Below, piece after piece: positions 21,819-32,802 of a DNA stretch of 64,000 nt. Source of the stretch: Stereocaulon alpinum (taxonomy: Eukaryota > Ascomycota > Lecanoromycetes > Lecanorales > Stereocaulaceae); assembly GCA_018257865.1 (NCBI GenBank), contig JAEUBA010000002.1:310001-374000 (forward strand), in the 5' to 3' direction. Below the pieces are notes generated by a model that worked only from the letters and a program-made list of their open reading frames with translations, was not told the origin of the DNA and ran no database searches. Each line of letters opens with the position of its first letter. Within the stretch, counting starts at the first letter, position 1. A program made the translations under genes and the position numbers.

Positions 21819-23421
21819 ATGAACCGCGATCCACCAATTCCGCCTCGTTGCAATGTTCTGGCATTGGGTAGGTCATACCTAAACCTCCAACTGATGAGCC
21901 AACTGACGCAAATGTCATCCCAGATGGAGGAGGAGTGCGTGGTCTTTCCTCACTACTGATCCTTCAAGACCTCATGAAATATATCAACGTGACAATTCGA
22001 AATGAGAAACATGCCAATGGGGCGCATGAGGATGTGGAACCTCACGATGTCTTCGACTTCGTTGCCGGCACAAGCACCGGCGGTTTGATCGCTATAATGC
22101 TCGGAAAGCTGGGGATGACTCTCGAAGAGTGTATCCACGCCTATCATGATCTCTCTAAAAATATATTTGGGAAAAAGCATGTCAGAGGCAGAATAACCCA
22201 CGGACTCGCCCCTACGAAATACTCGGGAAGTCGCCTGGAACGTCGCACCCAAGATTTAATACGAAGCAAGAATTTTGAGGTGAAGATCCCTATGACATCG
22301 GTTGACGACAGTGACAAGATCGCTTGGTGAGTTGAAGCGCTTAGCCCTCTGCTCGTGCGGACCGCTGATTCATGGATCGGTCTAGTGCCGTGGTTTGCAG
22401 AGAGCATGTTACTCAGTCGAAGTATTCGGACATCAAACGAGGCGCCGTCCCAATATGCAGCCTTCCGTGCCATGAACAAGTCGCATGTCTTGTGAGCGAG
22501 GCCGCGCGGGCAACGTCTGCAGCGCCAACGTTTTTTCCAGTGCAAAAGATTGGCAAACGATACTTTGTGGATGGCGGCATGGAGTACAATAATCCATCAC
22601 AAGCCATTTATAGCCACTACACCGAATACAATCGTGTCGCTGGGTCTAGGGGGATACCCGGAGATCCTGGAGTAGCGTCGCCGGCTGCTCGCCATGGCGA
22701 CCTTGATTTCTCGAAGGTGCGATTTGTCAACCTTGGCACGGGCACCAAGTCGCAAGCTTTGGCATCTCGTCAACGAGATCGTCTCGCGCTCCTTGTGCCA
22801 GGCTTCATCCGGATGACACTGTTCTTGAAGCGCACTCTCACAGAGTTCGCAGTCAACTCAGAGAATATTGCAGACCATATGAGATTGATAGCTTATGTCT
22901 CGACTTCGAGTAGCGGGAGTGTTGATGTTGCTTACGAGCGTTTTAGTGCCGACAACGGTGTCTGCTACATCAAGATGGACAAGTATAGAGAGCTTGACCG
23001 CATTCAAACGTTGACCTCGCAGTACCTCGAGAAGCCCGAAATACAGGCCAGAATTAAGGAAGTCGGACAAGAGATCGGAAGAGAATATGCCCAGAAACAC
23101 TACCCCGGGAGAGCCGCAGCGCCAACATTGCCAGACATATTGCACGTACCAGATCCAGATGCTGCATCCCCTCAGCTTGTCCCTTCGCAAATGCCTGAAA
23201 ACCCCGAGCATAGCACTGAGGCCCCAGCTAGTACGAACTCCTCTAGCGAGTGCATCGAGGGTAACACACAAATTCGTCGAGAACCCCTAGTCAAAAATCA
23301 ACAGCCCGATACCAACCCCACAGTCCCAATCCCTCATACAATAGGTACAGGACGTTTACCAGCAGACGAAATGTTGAAGGAGAGCGAGACCATGACCAAT
23401 TCAAGGACAGTGCGTGCTTGA
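21819..23421 (+). CDS. patatin-like phospholipase (catalytic dyad intact)
   Basis: A lipid acyl hydrolase of the patatin family. Exons: join(21819..21867,21924..22326,22386..23421), 495 aa. Splicing exon 1 to 2 creates the oxyanion motif VLALDGGGVRGLSSLLIL. The nucleophile elbow reads VAGTSTGGLIAIMLGKLGM, with the Ser near residue 74, and the Asp lies in YFVDGGMEYNNPSQAI near residue 210, so the Ser-Asp dyad is complete. EAARATSAAPTFFPV is the usual helix before the Asp motif. The tail after about residue 390 is Pro/Ser/Thr-rich and disordered, with no NACHT or ankyrin/TPR module attached, although fungal patatins often carry one. It could act in lipid turnover or self/non-self signalling; the sequence does not decide. 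Splice phases are consistent. Confidence 0.88.
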
Positions 23422-24059
23422 TGGGCGACTTTGGCATACGATTCACGAATATAGCTAGTAACTCCCTATCGTTGATCAATTATAAGACTACAGACCGTTT
23501 GTTTGTGGTAGTGTAGCAAAACCTAAGACAGTATCGGAGGCCCATATTTCTATTTCCTGTATCGCATCTAGGATGACAGGTGACCCGGGTTGTAATCCAT
23601 AACATATAGAGGTATCGCTATAGCGAGTTCATAAAGAACAGCGCTGTAGGAATCGTAGGAGGAATTGAGCTCTTATACTACAAACCCTTCAGAAATCTAC
23701 CCTAGCACCTTGCAAAGCACTCCTATACTTTCCTCCTCTAGATAGTCTTGGAGAATTCGTAGTAGACGGGATACAACATACTGCGCTGGGATCGGTACCT
23801 CACACGGAATCATCAGGAGACAAGCCGTTGCTTGATCCGATAATTCTGAAGCGCACACAAAGCGTACGCAGGCATGATTGAGTATGTATCGTAATCGCTC
23901 CCTCTCGTAGCTTTGCCCATCTTCGGCCTTTGGGAAACCAACTGCCACAAGGCCAATGGTTTTGCTTGCTTTCATAAAACCAGATATTTCTTGCGTTGGA
24001 GGGCAAATCTTTAGCGCAGGACACCGATCTCCCAAAGAGCGCAATTTCTAGGCACCTGG
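23422..24059. other. intergenic with a possible gene relic
   Basis: The 3' flank of the active patatin gene, followed by a minus-strand 115-residue frame at 23697-24044 (listed separately). Nothing else is seen. Confidence 0.35.
23697..24044 (-). pseudogene. possible gene fragment beside the AT-rich island
   Basis: A 115-residue frame with protein-like composition (IGLVAVGFPKAEDGQSYERE; later VVSRLLRILQDYLEEESIG) and a stop just upstream. It abuts the RIP-like island, so it may be the surviving end of a larger gene whose 5' part was lost. No family is recognised. Random occurrence is possible. Confidence 0.2.
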
Positions 24060-24069
24060 TTACCGCAGA

Positions 24070-24380
24070 ATCCCTCGACTTTGTTTCCTTAACAATTATA
24101 TTATAATATCCTACTTATAGATATAGAATAGTATATAGAAGGGGGGCGAAAGACTTATAAGATATCTGATTTATTATAAAATATAATTAGCGCAGTCTAT
24201 GATATATCTAAGTAGAGATACTTAGATACTACTAACTTTATTATTAAATATACGTATATTAATAGCTCTATAGCAGCGATATTATAGTATGCTATAACTA
24301 TCTAGGACTTTCTAGATAGATAGGAATAGTAAGAATTATAGTTAACTAATTATTACGCCTATAGGATATATATACTGAGC
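24070..24380. repeat. AT-rich, TA-dense island, probable RIP-degraded repeat
   Basis: About 310 bp packed with TA steps (TTATAATATCC, TATAGATATAGAATAG, ATTATTAAATATACG) and with few CA or TG steps, in strong contrast to flanking DNA of near-balanced composition. Repeat-induced point mutation turns CpA into TpA in duplicated DNA of many ascomycetes and leaves this signature. No open frame, terminal repeat or transposase remnant is readable, so the original element cannot be named. Confidence 0.6.
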
Positions 24381-24655
24381 ACTATAAGCAGTAAAGTTGA
24401 AATTTCAGAAATTTGGTGGGGTGTCAAGTGTTGGTGTTTGGAGTTTTAATGGAATGGTCAACATGCGCTGCTGTATCGGGGCAGATTTCTGTCCCCTTGG
24501 CGGATCGACGCGCTTCACAAGCGAGTCCAAATGCAGCGACGACCAGCTAATAACACCTTCGAATTGACGGATAACTTCCCGTCCAACATTCATCTGCAGC
24601 ATCAACATCTATTCGATTCTAGTTTTATGGTGTCTTAGCACAGAATCTCGCCTAG

Positions 24656-27600
24656 GACTCTCCGGGCGCACAAGCTACTTTTCTGCCTATTTTAAGAGCC
24701 TTATTTCCGCAAGGGAATAGGGCCTTCTTCACCTTCATCACGTCTCCCCACAAGAAGCGCAAGCTTTCACCTCCAGAATCAACAGAAACACTGTCGAACA
24801 CCTCAGAGACATCCTCCCCGCCTGCCCTCGTCTCCACCGAAACCGGTCCAACGCTAGCATCTCTCTCACCACCTCCAAGGTACATCCCACCTCATCTTGT
24901 GGTGGAAGGTGCAAGGAACGGGAGATCACCCACCCCAGAGCCGTCTAACACGGCAGGAAGCTCCCCGAGTGGGGCATATGCTTGTCTGACACTTGAAAGC
25001 GACGGATATACCTCAGGGACAGACACTGGAGCAAATAAACGGAGGGGTTCTATAGCCAGCAGTGGCCTACGTGGAGGGGCTTCGTTGCATGTTCGGTCGT
25101 CATCGCCAGCAAAGAGAAGAGCTTCAGCTATGGCAGGTGAGGATGTGGCCATGGACGACGATCAGAATAGCAATGTGGCAGCTAGGCCAGGATCTACGAA
25201 TGTTCCTGGAGAAGCCGGTGCTACATCAGGGCGGAAGTCAAAGAGCCTGGAAACGCGTCATAAACGAGAGACATCAGTTGACATGCTTGGCCAAGATATG
25301 GACGCCCAGAGTAGAACATCATCTACAACCTCGACATCCGGAGAGACGAACGGAGCATCCTCAGCCTCAAGTGCAGGCACTCCTGAGATACCTCCCATCG
25401 ATGAGCAAATTCAACGAGTTATGGCACTGGCCGAAGAGCCCATGCGTGAAGGTCAAGTGGGCTACCTAGTCGCCAAAAAGTGGCTTGACAGGGTGATTGC
25501 ACGAGGATCGCGCGCCGGAAAGTCGGACACATTTGGCAAGGAAGCAAGAGAGGGCGAGGTCGGGCCGGTCGAAAATACGGGCATCAACATGGTTACAGAT
25601 CCTTCCAGCAGTGGATTCAAAGATGAGGGTGGCGAGCCGTTTGTTCCATTGAAGCCAGGTCTCAATATAAAAGATGACTATGAAATATTGCCACAAAGTG
25701 CGTGGGAGCTCATAGTCAGGTGGTACGGTCTAGCTAAAGGGTCGCCCATCATACGAAGGTATTGCCACAACACCAGCACGAGTGAGACACAGGATAATCT
25801 CCTCTATGAACTTTCGCCCCCGGTCTTCACCATCTTGAAGCTTCCGGATCCCTCGGAGGGAACAACGCCGAAGTCCTTAAAAGAGAGAGACGCTGCCCCA
25901 GTCAAAATCTTAGCGAGTAGGCACGAGCTATACCAAACTTTCTTGCGAAAGGCTAAGGAGTATGCTGGTATTGAACTGAAGACTAAAGTGCGTGTATGGA
26001 GGATATTAGGCGGTCTGGGAGGAGACTCTCATGCTGGAATGCTGACACCAGCACAATCGAGAAGTAACTCTCCAGCGCCGGGTGCGATAGCGACAGTGGA
26101 TCCTGGAGACAAGCTTGTCCTCGACGCCAATACGTTTGCACATCTACAACTGGGATCCCAGCGTGAGTTAATCGATGCTAAGGATGAGACCGCCAATGAC
26201 AAGTACAACGGTCACTCCCGACTGGGTATAGTGGGACTGGGCCAGGACGAGGTTATAGTACTTGAAGAGCAGATTGGGGGTCCAGCCGGTGGCGAGTGGG
26301 TCTCAGATGTATCAATTTCAAAGGCCAAATCTCTTGGAGTTCCCATCAGCGTTACAAAGAGCGGAGCTACGACCATCCAGAACTCCGCCCTCAAGCCTAA
26401 CGCAAACACAAGTCGGAGCACGAGTCCCGCCCCAGCTGGCATGATGACACGTGGTCGTCAAGGAAAGAACGTACGAATGAGAGGGACGGTCGGGCTGAAT
26501 AATTTGGGCAACACGTGCTACATGAATTCTGCATTGCAATGTGTGCGAAGTGTTGCGGAGTTGACCCAGTACTTCTTGAGTGTGTGACATTGCTAGCCAA
26601 TCCCTTTTCGCTAATGCTGATTCCTCCTAGGTGACAGGTACAAGGCGGAGTTGAACCGTTCTAACCCTCTCGCCCACAACGGACAGGTCGCAACCTCGTA
26701 TGCTTTGTTATTGCATGACATGTACAGTCCCAACTCGCTCAACTCGTTCGCGCCTAGGAACTTCAAGAACACCATTGGCAAGTACGGGCCTTCTTTCTCC
26801 GGCTGGCAACAGCAGGACTCCCAAGAATTTTTGCTGTTCCTGCTCGATGGCTTACAAGAAGATCTCAATCGAATTAAGAAGAAGCCCTACATAGAGAAGC
26901 CTGATTCCACAGACGAAATGGTCAACGACCCCAAGGCTCTGATGGCGATGGCCGATAAGTGCTGGGAAATATACAAGGCTCGGAACGACTCGGTCATTAC
27001 AGACCTCTTTGCTGGTATGTACAAGTCAACCGTCGTATGTCCTGTATGCGACAAGGTTAGCATCATCTTTGATCCCTTCAACAATCTCACGCTTCAATTG
27101 CCAATTGAGAGCTTGTGGTCGAGGAAGATATGCTATTACTCCCTTGATGGAAAGCCAATCAACGTCTCTGTCGATATTGATAAGAACGCATCGTTCGCAG
27201 CCCTCAAAGAATACATGGCCGCTAAGGTCGGTACCGACGCCAGGAGAACTGTGCTTGCCGAGGTCTACAAACACAAGTTCTACAAGACCTTCGACGACAA
27301 AACTTGCATCAGCGATGAGCATATCGCGGAGGGTGACGATATCTGTCTCTTCGAGCTCGAGGAGAAGCCCACAAATTTCCCCCTCGTCAAGAAAGTGACT
27401 AAGGCCAAGAGTTTCCTTCATACCAGCTCTGACGAAGATCAAATCCCTGACGGCGATACCCCATTAGATGAGAAGATGTTGATAACTGTGTATCATCGCC
27501 GATTCAAGGGAGGGTCTTCAAGGTATCAGCAAAAGGAGCTTTGTGCCGTTCCCTCCTTCATCGTTCTCAATCGAGAAGAAGCCAGAGACTACGATGCCAT

Positions 27601-29726
27601 TCTCCGCAAATTGCTAGGTCGTGTTGCAACGCTGACCACAAAGGACTTCCTGCGGGAAGGCGATGCCTCGGAGAGTGAAGAATCGGACTCTGTCCTCATG
27701 AATATGGATGAAGCAGACTCGTCCACATATTCAAGGGTGCAAGCCAAGTCTTTGGAGAGTGAAGACGGCATGGTCGATGTATCCATGCACGATGGCGAGG
27801 AAACAGCCCTGCAACCCAAACACCTGGATCCTAAGCTTCTTCCTTCTATGCTTCGTCCTGGGAGTTTCATCAGTCCTGCCGTCAAGCTGCTCTTCGAGCC
27901 GAAGATCCTTCTATCGAATGGCACCGAAATGATACCCACTGGTTTGTCGCCGCTGACTGATGAGAACAAAAGCTATCCAACTTTGGCGTCTAGACAGCCC
28001 CAGCCCCCTGTGGAAGCGAAGATGGATACCAACGAATTGATTAGACGCCGTCAAGAGGCTGGCAGTCCTGCAACAAGTGACGAAGACGCGGATGACGTTT
28101 TGCCTTCTACTCAAATCCAAGCGCAAGCTCAAGATTCTGGTGACGAATCGGACGGACTCCCGCCCGTCACACGATTACTCCGTCCCAAAACAAAAGGGCT
28201 TGGTATGTCCACTCAGAGCAGATACCGAAATGGTCAAGGGCTAATCACATACTCCCGGAAAGGCAAGCAAGCGAATTTCAGAGCCAGACGTGAGGAAGCT
28301 AGCCCCCCAGCCGAGAATGCCCCCTTGTTACGACTCGGGGAATCAGTCATACTTGACTGGTCCAACGAGGGATACGATTCTCTCTTCGGTGGGACCAAAC
28401 ACCCTGACGACGGGATGCGAGGTGCACCAACATTCGATGACCCTCCGACGCTTCCAGATCCGGAGTTGCAAGAGAAACGGAGAATTCGCAACAGCCGGAA
28501 GAAGAATGGCGTTACCCTCGGCGACTGCCTCGATGAATTTGGCAAAGCAGAGATCTTATCCGAGAACGATGCTTGGTACTGCCCCAGATGTAAAGAGCAT
28601 CGTCGAGCCAGCAAACAATTCCAGCTCTGGAAAGCACCAGATATTCTCGTGATACATCTCAAGCGTTTCAGCGCTCAGGGACGATTCAGAGACAAGTTGG
28701 ACGTCCTTGTTGACTTCCCTATTGAAGGGCTAGACCTTAGCACCAGACTGGCTGTGCCAGACCCTGGAGGGAAGAGCCCCATCTATGACCTGATTGCTGT
28801 GGATAATCACTATGGAGGTCTTGGAGGTGGTCACTACACAGCCTATGCTCAGAACTTCTTGGATACTGAGAAGACTTGGTACGAATACAATGGTAATTAG
28901 TCCCATGCACTCTGAAGTTTGAGATTGCTAAGACCAATCAGATTCCTCCGCCATGCGCCGAGCAGATCCAAAAGTCGTCATAACACCAGCTGCATACTTA
29001 CTCTTCTACCGACGTCGCTCTCCCCCTACTTTAGGTGGCCCTTTCTTCGAAAAGATGTTCACTGATGACTCCGATTCTCAAACCAACTCTCGTGGCCCAT
29101 CACCGGCGGGGGAAGGCAAGCGTCTCGACGACTCCTCCCGCACTGGGTCGTCGAGCGCTTTACGCGGAGTAGGAGCGGCTCACCAAGTGGGAGGTGGTGG
29201 GTCAACGGACGGGACAGTGGCGATGAGGACCGGGGTTGATGATGATTTACCGGCATACTCGGAAAATGACCCTAGGGCAACGACAATCGATCCCAAGGAT
29301 CTGGAGGCAGACACTCTCGACGGAATGGAGATGAACGAGGAAGAAGACGAAGCGCTGGGAGGAACGTATTCTTATAATGGGCCTTTCCAGCTCGATCACT
29401 ACAACAGACAAGAGCCGAATTGGAGCTTTGGTCCCATAGGCCAGACCCAGGCACCACCAGCGAGCGAAGGAGAGGACGAAGATCTTTTTGAACAAAGCAG
29501 CAATAAGGCCGTTGGTAGCTCTATGAGCGATGATGATGACCGCAACCGTATGGCTGATTTCCAGGATGACGAGGGCACCACTGCTGACGTCTTTGGCACA
29601 CCTCCTCGAGGCAGTACACCCATGCTAGACGTGCCGCCTCAGCACATGGTAGAAGAAGAGGATGAGTCGGTGACCGAAGTTTTCTTACAGGATAATGAGT
29701 CGCCTTACAGTACCAAGATGGATTGA
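24656..29726 (+). CDS. UBP12: ubiquitin carboxyl-terminal hydrolase, Ubp12 (USP4/11/15) type; 5' end unresolved
   Basis: A cysteine protease that removes ubiquitin from proteins. Coding segments seen: 24656..26579, 26631..28892, 28942..29726, about 1656 residues without the first exon. From 24656 the frame is open but has no ATG; the TAG just before it may be part of an intron acceptor, so a short upstream exon with the start is likely. KKRKLSPP near the start resembles a nuclear localisation signal. A DUSP-like region follows (DEQIQRVMALAEEPM; GYLVAKKWLDRVI). The Cys box is GLNNLGNTCYMNSALQC, the fold has two CxxC pairs (CPVCDK; CPRCKEH) for zinc, and the His box is GGGHYTAYAQN. A ubiquitin-like insert and acidic linkers split the catalytic core, as in this subfamily. 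The C-terminal tail is acidic and disordered. Confidence 0.9.
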
Positions 29727-30231
29727 GAGGGTAGTTAGTGTTCTTCTTTGAGATACTCATCACTTGGCGATACTGGAGTGCATGTCTGCAGTCCATCGCT
29801 CATTCTGCATTGTTAATGGTGCATACGTAGATAGAAAACCGAGCACCGAGCACCCTAAAAGCTAGATGGCAGTCAATGCATAACTTCTTGAATATACCTT
29901 ACTTAGCCGACCAGATATTGTTGGGATATGTATAGAGATGCCGCCTCGCCAAGGCTGCAGCTGCAAGGGTTGTCCGTAGCTGTAGCCTTAGGTTGTATTT
30001 ACCAATGATACCGGAAAGTCGGCGCCCTATGACTCCGATGCGGGGAGTGACCCCCACGTTGATCCTGCACCCGCCGGAACCTGTGACTTCAGACTCACTA
30101 GCCAGATGATAAAGAGCACATGCGTTGACGACCAGATGACTGTACTGACCCAATGTTAGAAGTCGTTGCTTGGATCCTCTTCAAAAGACGCGCAGCGACC
30201 GGTTACCCATTCCCCCGTGCCTGCACACACA
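29727..30231. other. intergenic
   Basis: Between UBP12 and the next gene on the same strand. No gene-like frame or repeat is seen. Confidence 0.4.
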
Positions 30232-31635
30232 ATGCCAGTGAATCAACCACCTCATTCTAAAGACCGAACTCAAAGTCCTCCCAGAGTCAATCCCTTCAAC
30301 ACCGCTTTCTATGGCCAAGCGCAGCTCGATCTGATGGTCAGGCTGGACAGTAAGAGGAGACAATTGGATAAAGAGATTGCAGCTTTTAAAGTGCAGAAGC
30401 ACGAGGAATATCGGAATTACGAGCAGATGTTAAGGGAGTACTATGAGCGTACGCACGAACTTCCCGAAGAAAGTGAGCACGAAAGAAGATTATATGAACA
30501 AGCGTATGGAAGAACCGAACAGCAGGATGCTCCCAGGGCATTGAGCACGCCGTCTAGCCCACCGCAGAACGAGCAGATCAATGATATCCAGGCCGGAAAG
30601 CCTGGGCCAATCAGACTGCCAAGTCGACCGGTCTCGGCTCTTCAGGATACAGACTCGAACAGCTGTTCGAAGGTCAACAGAGTAGGCTCGCCTGGTCCAC
30701 CTAAGCCTCGATCCGCTACTGGAGGAAGACTCTCACATGAGCATGACAAAGAGCTTCGCGGAGTCTTTACGCCAAACTACCTCCCACTCTTGGACGGCAC
30801 GACCAACGGCAAAGACAGAAGAAGCTCTAGCGAATTGTTAGAAGCATCAACACTGGGCACGAAAGAGTCACTGAATGTGAATCGAGGAAGTGTCGCTGGA
30901 CTCTCGTCGTCAGCCGAATACCACCACCCCCCTATGACTTCACCTCCGGCACCGCCTGCTCGTCCTCTTTCAGCGAGCGTCCCTAAAGAAGAGTCACTTG
31001 GCCATCGTAGATCTTCGTCTTCTGGCCCTGATATGGCCAATCGTCGGAGCAGTCTGCGGAACAAGAAGGAACCTCGTTCACCAAAACGCGTACTGTTCAA
31101 TATTGATGATACTGTTGTATCGCCAAGCACGTCACCTGTTGCTCAGCGGTCACAACCCACAACTCCCAACCAGTCATTGCACCCGGCCAGCAGCTCGGGG
31201 ATTAACGACAGCTTTCAAATTGTCAAGAACAAACAAGCAGGAATACCGCCCGCTAGTAATGACTTGGCAACGCCTAGCCTACTCAGCACTTCTTTCACAG
31301 GCACGGCGGCAAACGGCTGGAGATCTGACATGTCACCTCTGCAGTGGGCATATGAATCCGAGAATAAGAGCAAGAATCCACTTGTGACGGGCGGAGATGA
31401 CTTTGAACACATTGACAGAGATGATGATGTGTTTGCTTTTGATGAAGAATTGGAGGTCAAGAACAAAGCACAGGCTGGTGAGAAGAAGGATGGAGTAGAT
31501 TCTGATCGGGAAGGTGAAGGTAGTGAGGCAGAGAGCCAGGACACGCTAATTGGGAGCTTGCCACACGCGGGGAGTCTTCCCATTGAGATTAAGTGGCCTG
31601 GGAGGACCGGGAGTTTTAGAGGAGGGAGTCCGTGA
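30232..31635 (+). CDS. unknown protein with short N-terminal coiled coil
   Basis: I do not recognise this family. The first Met in frame opens MPVNQPPHSK and gives 467 aa; the frame is open further upstream without an ATG, so an upstream exon is possible. After a Pro-rich start, residues of about 25-75 form a charged helix likely to be a coiled coil (QLDLMVRLDSKRRQLDKEI; AFKVQKHEEYRNYEQMLREY). The rest is Ser/Pro-rich and disordered, with RRSSS-type basic phospho-site patches, a PKRVLFNIDDT motif that could bind PP1 (RVLF resembles an RVxF site, inferred), and an acidic region (DDFEHIDRDDDVFAFDEE) before the end. The composition suits a scaffold or regulator; function is unknown. Confidence 0.7.
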   Translation: MPVNQPPHSKDRTQSPPRVNPFNTAFYGQAQLDLMVRLDSKRRQLDKEIAAFKVQKHEEYRNYEQMLREYYERTHELPEESEHERRLYEQAYGRTEQQDAPRALSTPSSPPQNEQINDIQAGKPGPIRLPSRPVSALQDTDSNSCSKVNRVGSPGPPKPRSATGGRLSHEHDKELRGVFTPNYLPLLDGTTNGKDRRSSSELLEASTLGTKESLNVNRGSVAGLSSSAEYHHPPMTSPPAPPARPLSASVPKEESLGHRRSSSSGPDMANRRSSLRNKKEPRSPKRVLFNIDDTVVSPSTSPVAQRSQPTTPNQSLHPASSSGINDSFQIVKNKQAGIPPASNDLATPSLLSTSFTGTAANGWRSDMSPLQWAYESENKSKNPLVTGGDDFEHIDRDDDVFAFDEELEVKNKAQAGEKKDGVDSDREGEGSEAESQDTLIGSLPHAGSLPIEIKWPGRTGSFRGGSP

Positions 31636-32802
31636 AGTGAGGTTGCCGAGCGGGTTACTAACCGCAGTATTTATGTATTCCGCATGCAGTGTCCGTCTTG
31701 CCGTCAAATTTGGACAGCATTGGACCAGATGTCCAAGGCCTTGAATGATATCATGCAACATGCAATTTCAATCATAGAGACTTTTCTCACCTCAAATGTG
31801 CACAAAGTTGGGGCGGTGCATATCCGAATAAACGTCACACGTTGTCGACTATCTGAGCACTTGTAACGTGGCTTCTGAAGGCAACGGTACTGGTGAATAG
31901 TGGGTATTTCTGGATGTGAGTTCATGCATCAACACACTTGTATGTCAAAATACCTTTCCACTTGCCGCTTTTGTTTGGATTCGAGCCTATAATGCCCCCA
32001 AGTTCTGGCATATTCACCCTGTTTTTGCCCATCTTGCCGCTCTTCCAAATTCACTTTATGTCAGTCGATTGGGCTACTCCTCACAAGAGAACATATTTCA
32101 GAACTCACCGATTCCTGGTTTTGGCATGTTCTCTCCGCCTTCTTACATGACATTTGCTGAATCCAATTCCTGTATGGTCCAGTGCTTGCCAATTGCGTCA
32201 GACCCTTCATTCTACAACACACACTTTACAGCTTATCTATCAATTTTGTTGGCATGTCTGCTTCGCCGCGCTTCCACAATCTCGCTGACTTGCAGACTCT
32301 GCGGACCCCAGACCGTGCCGGTTGAACACGGCTGTTTGCCCCGAAATACCTAGTCCACAGCTTAGCTACTCCGGTCTTTGCCATACTTTCTCCAGATCTG
32401 ACCCTTAGTGCCACGCATTTTCCAGGTCATTTACTTCTATCAGTCAAGCATTTCCCTGCTATCTGCCCTGGAACAGCACAAAAGGTAAGATTCCATCGTT
32501 CACAACTGTCGGTTGTAGATATGCTGAGAAAGCAGACCAGTACTAGCAAAGGGCTATAGTCTTGATTGTCTTGACATCTTATACATCGGTAGAGCTTGGG
32601 CTCCGCGAAGTCTACGGACACAAACCTGGTAAACGCCCCGAGTCAGGGTCCCCATACCTAGATCACCTCACTCTTCTCGACTCCACTCTCCTTGAATTCG
32701 ACGATTAACTCGGCCGCAGGACCAAACAACCATTTGTTGTAGTGGCTTGTAGCTTCATCATAACTTTAAATTCAGGGTGAAGAGTCTATCAGCCGGCCCA
32801 AG
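31636..32802. other. intergenic
   Basis: 1.2 kb. A 145-residue plus-strand frame at 31916-32353 is Cys/Phe/Leu-rich with no domain logic and is treated as random. The region is T/C-rich in its middle. No RNA gene is seen. Confidence 0.35.

Noticed and set aside
31916..32353. 145-residue plus-strand frame
   Set aside because: Cys/Phe/Leu-rich text without domain or splice support; looks random.
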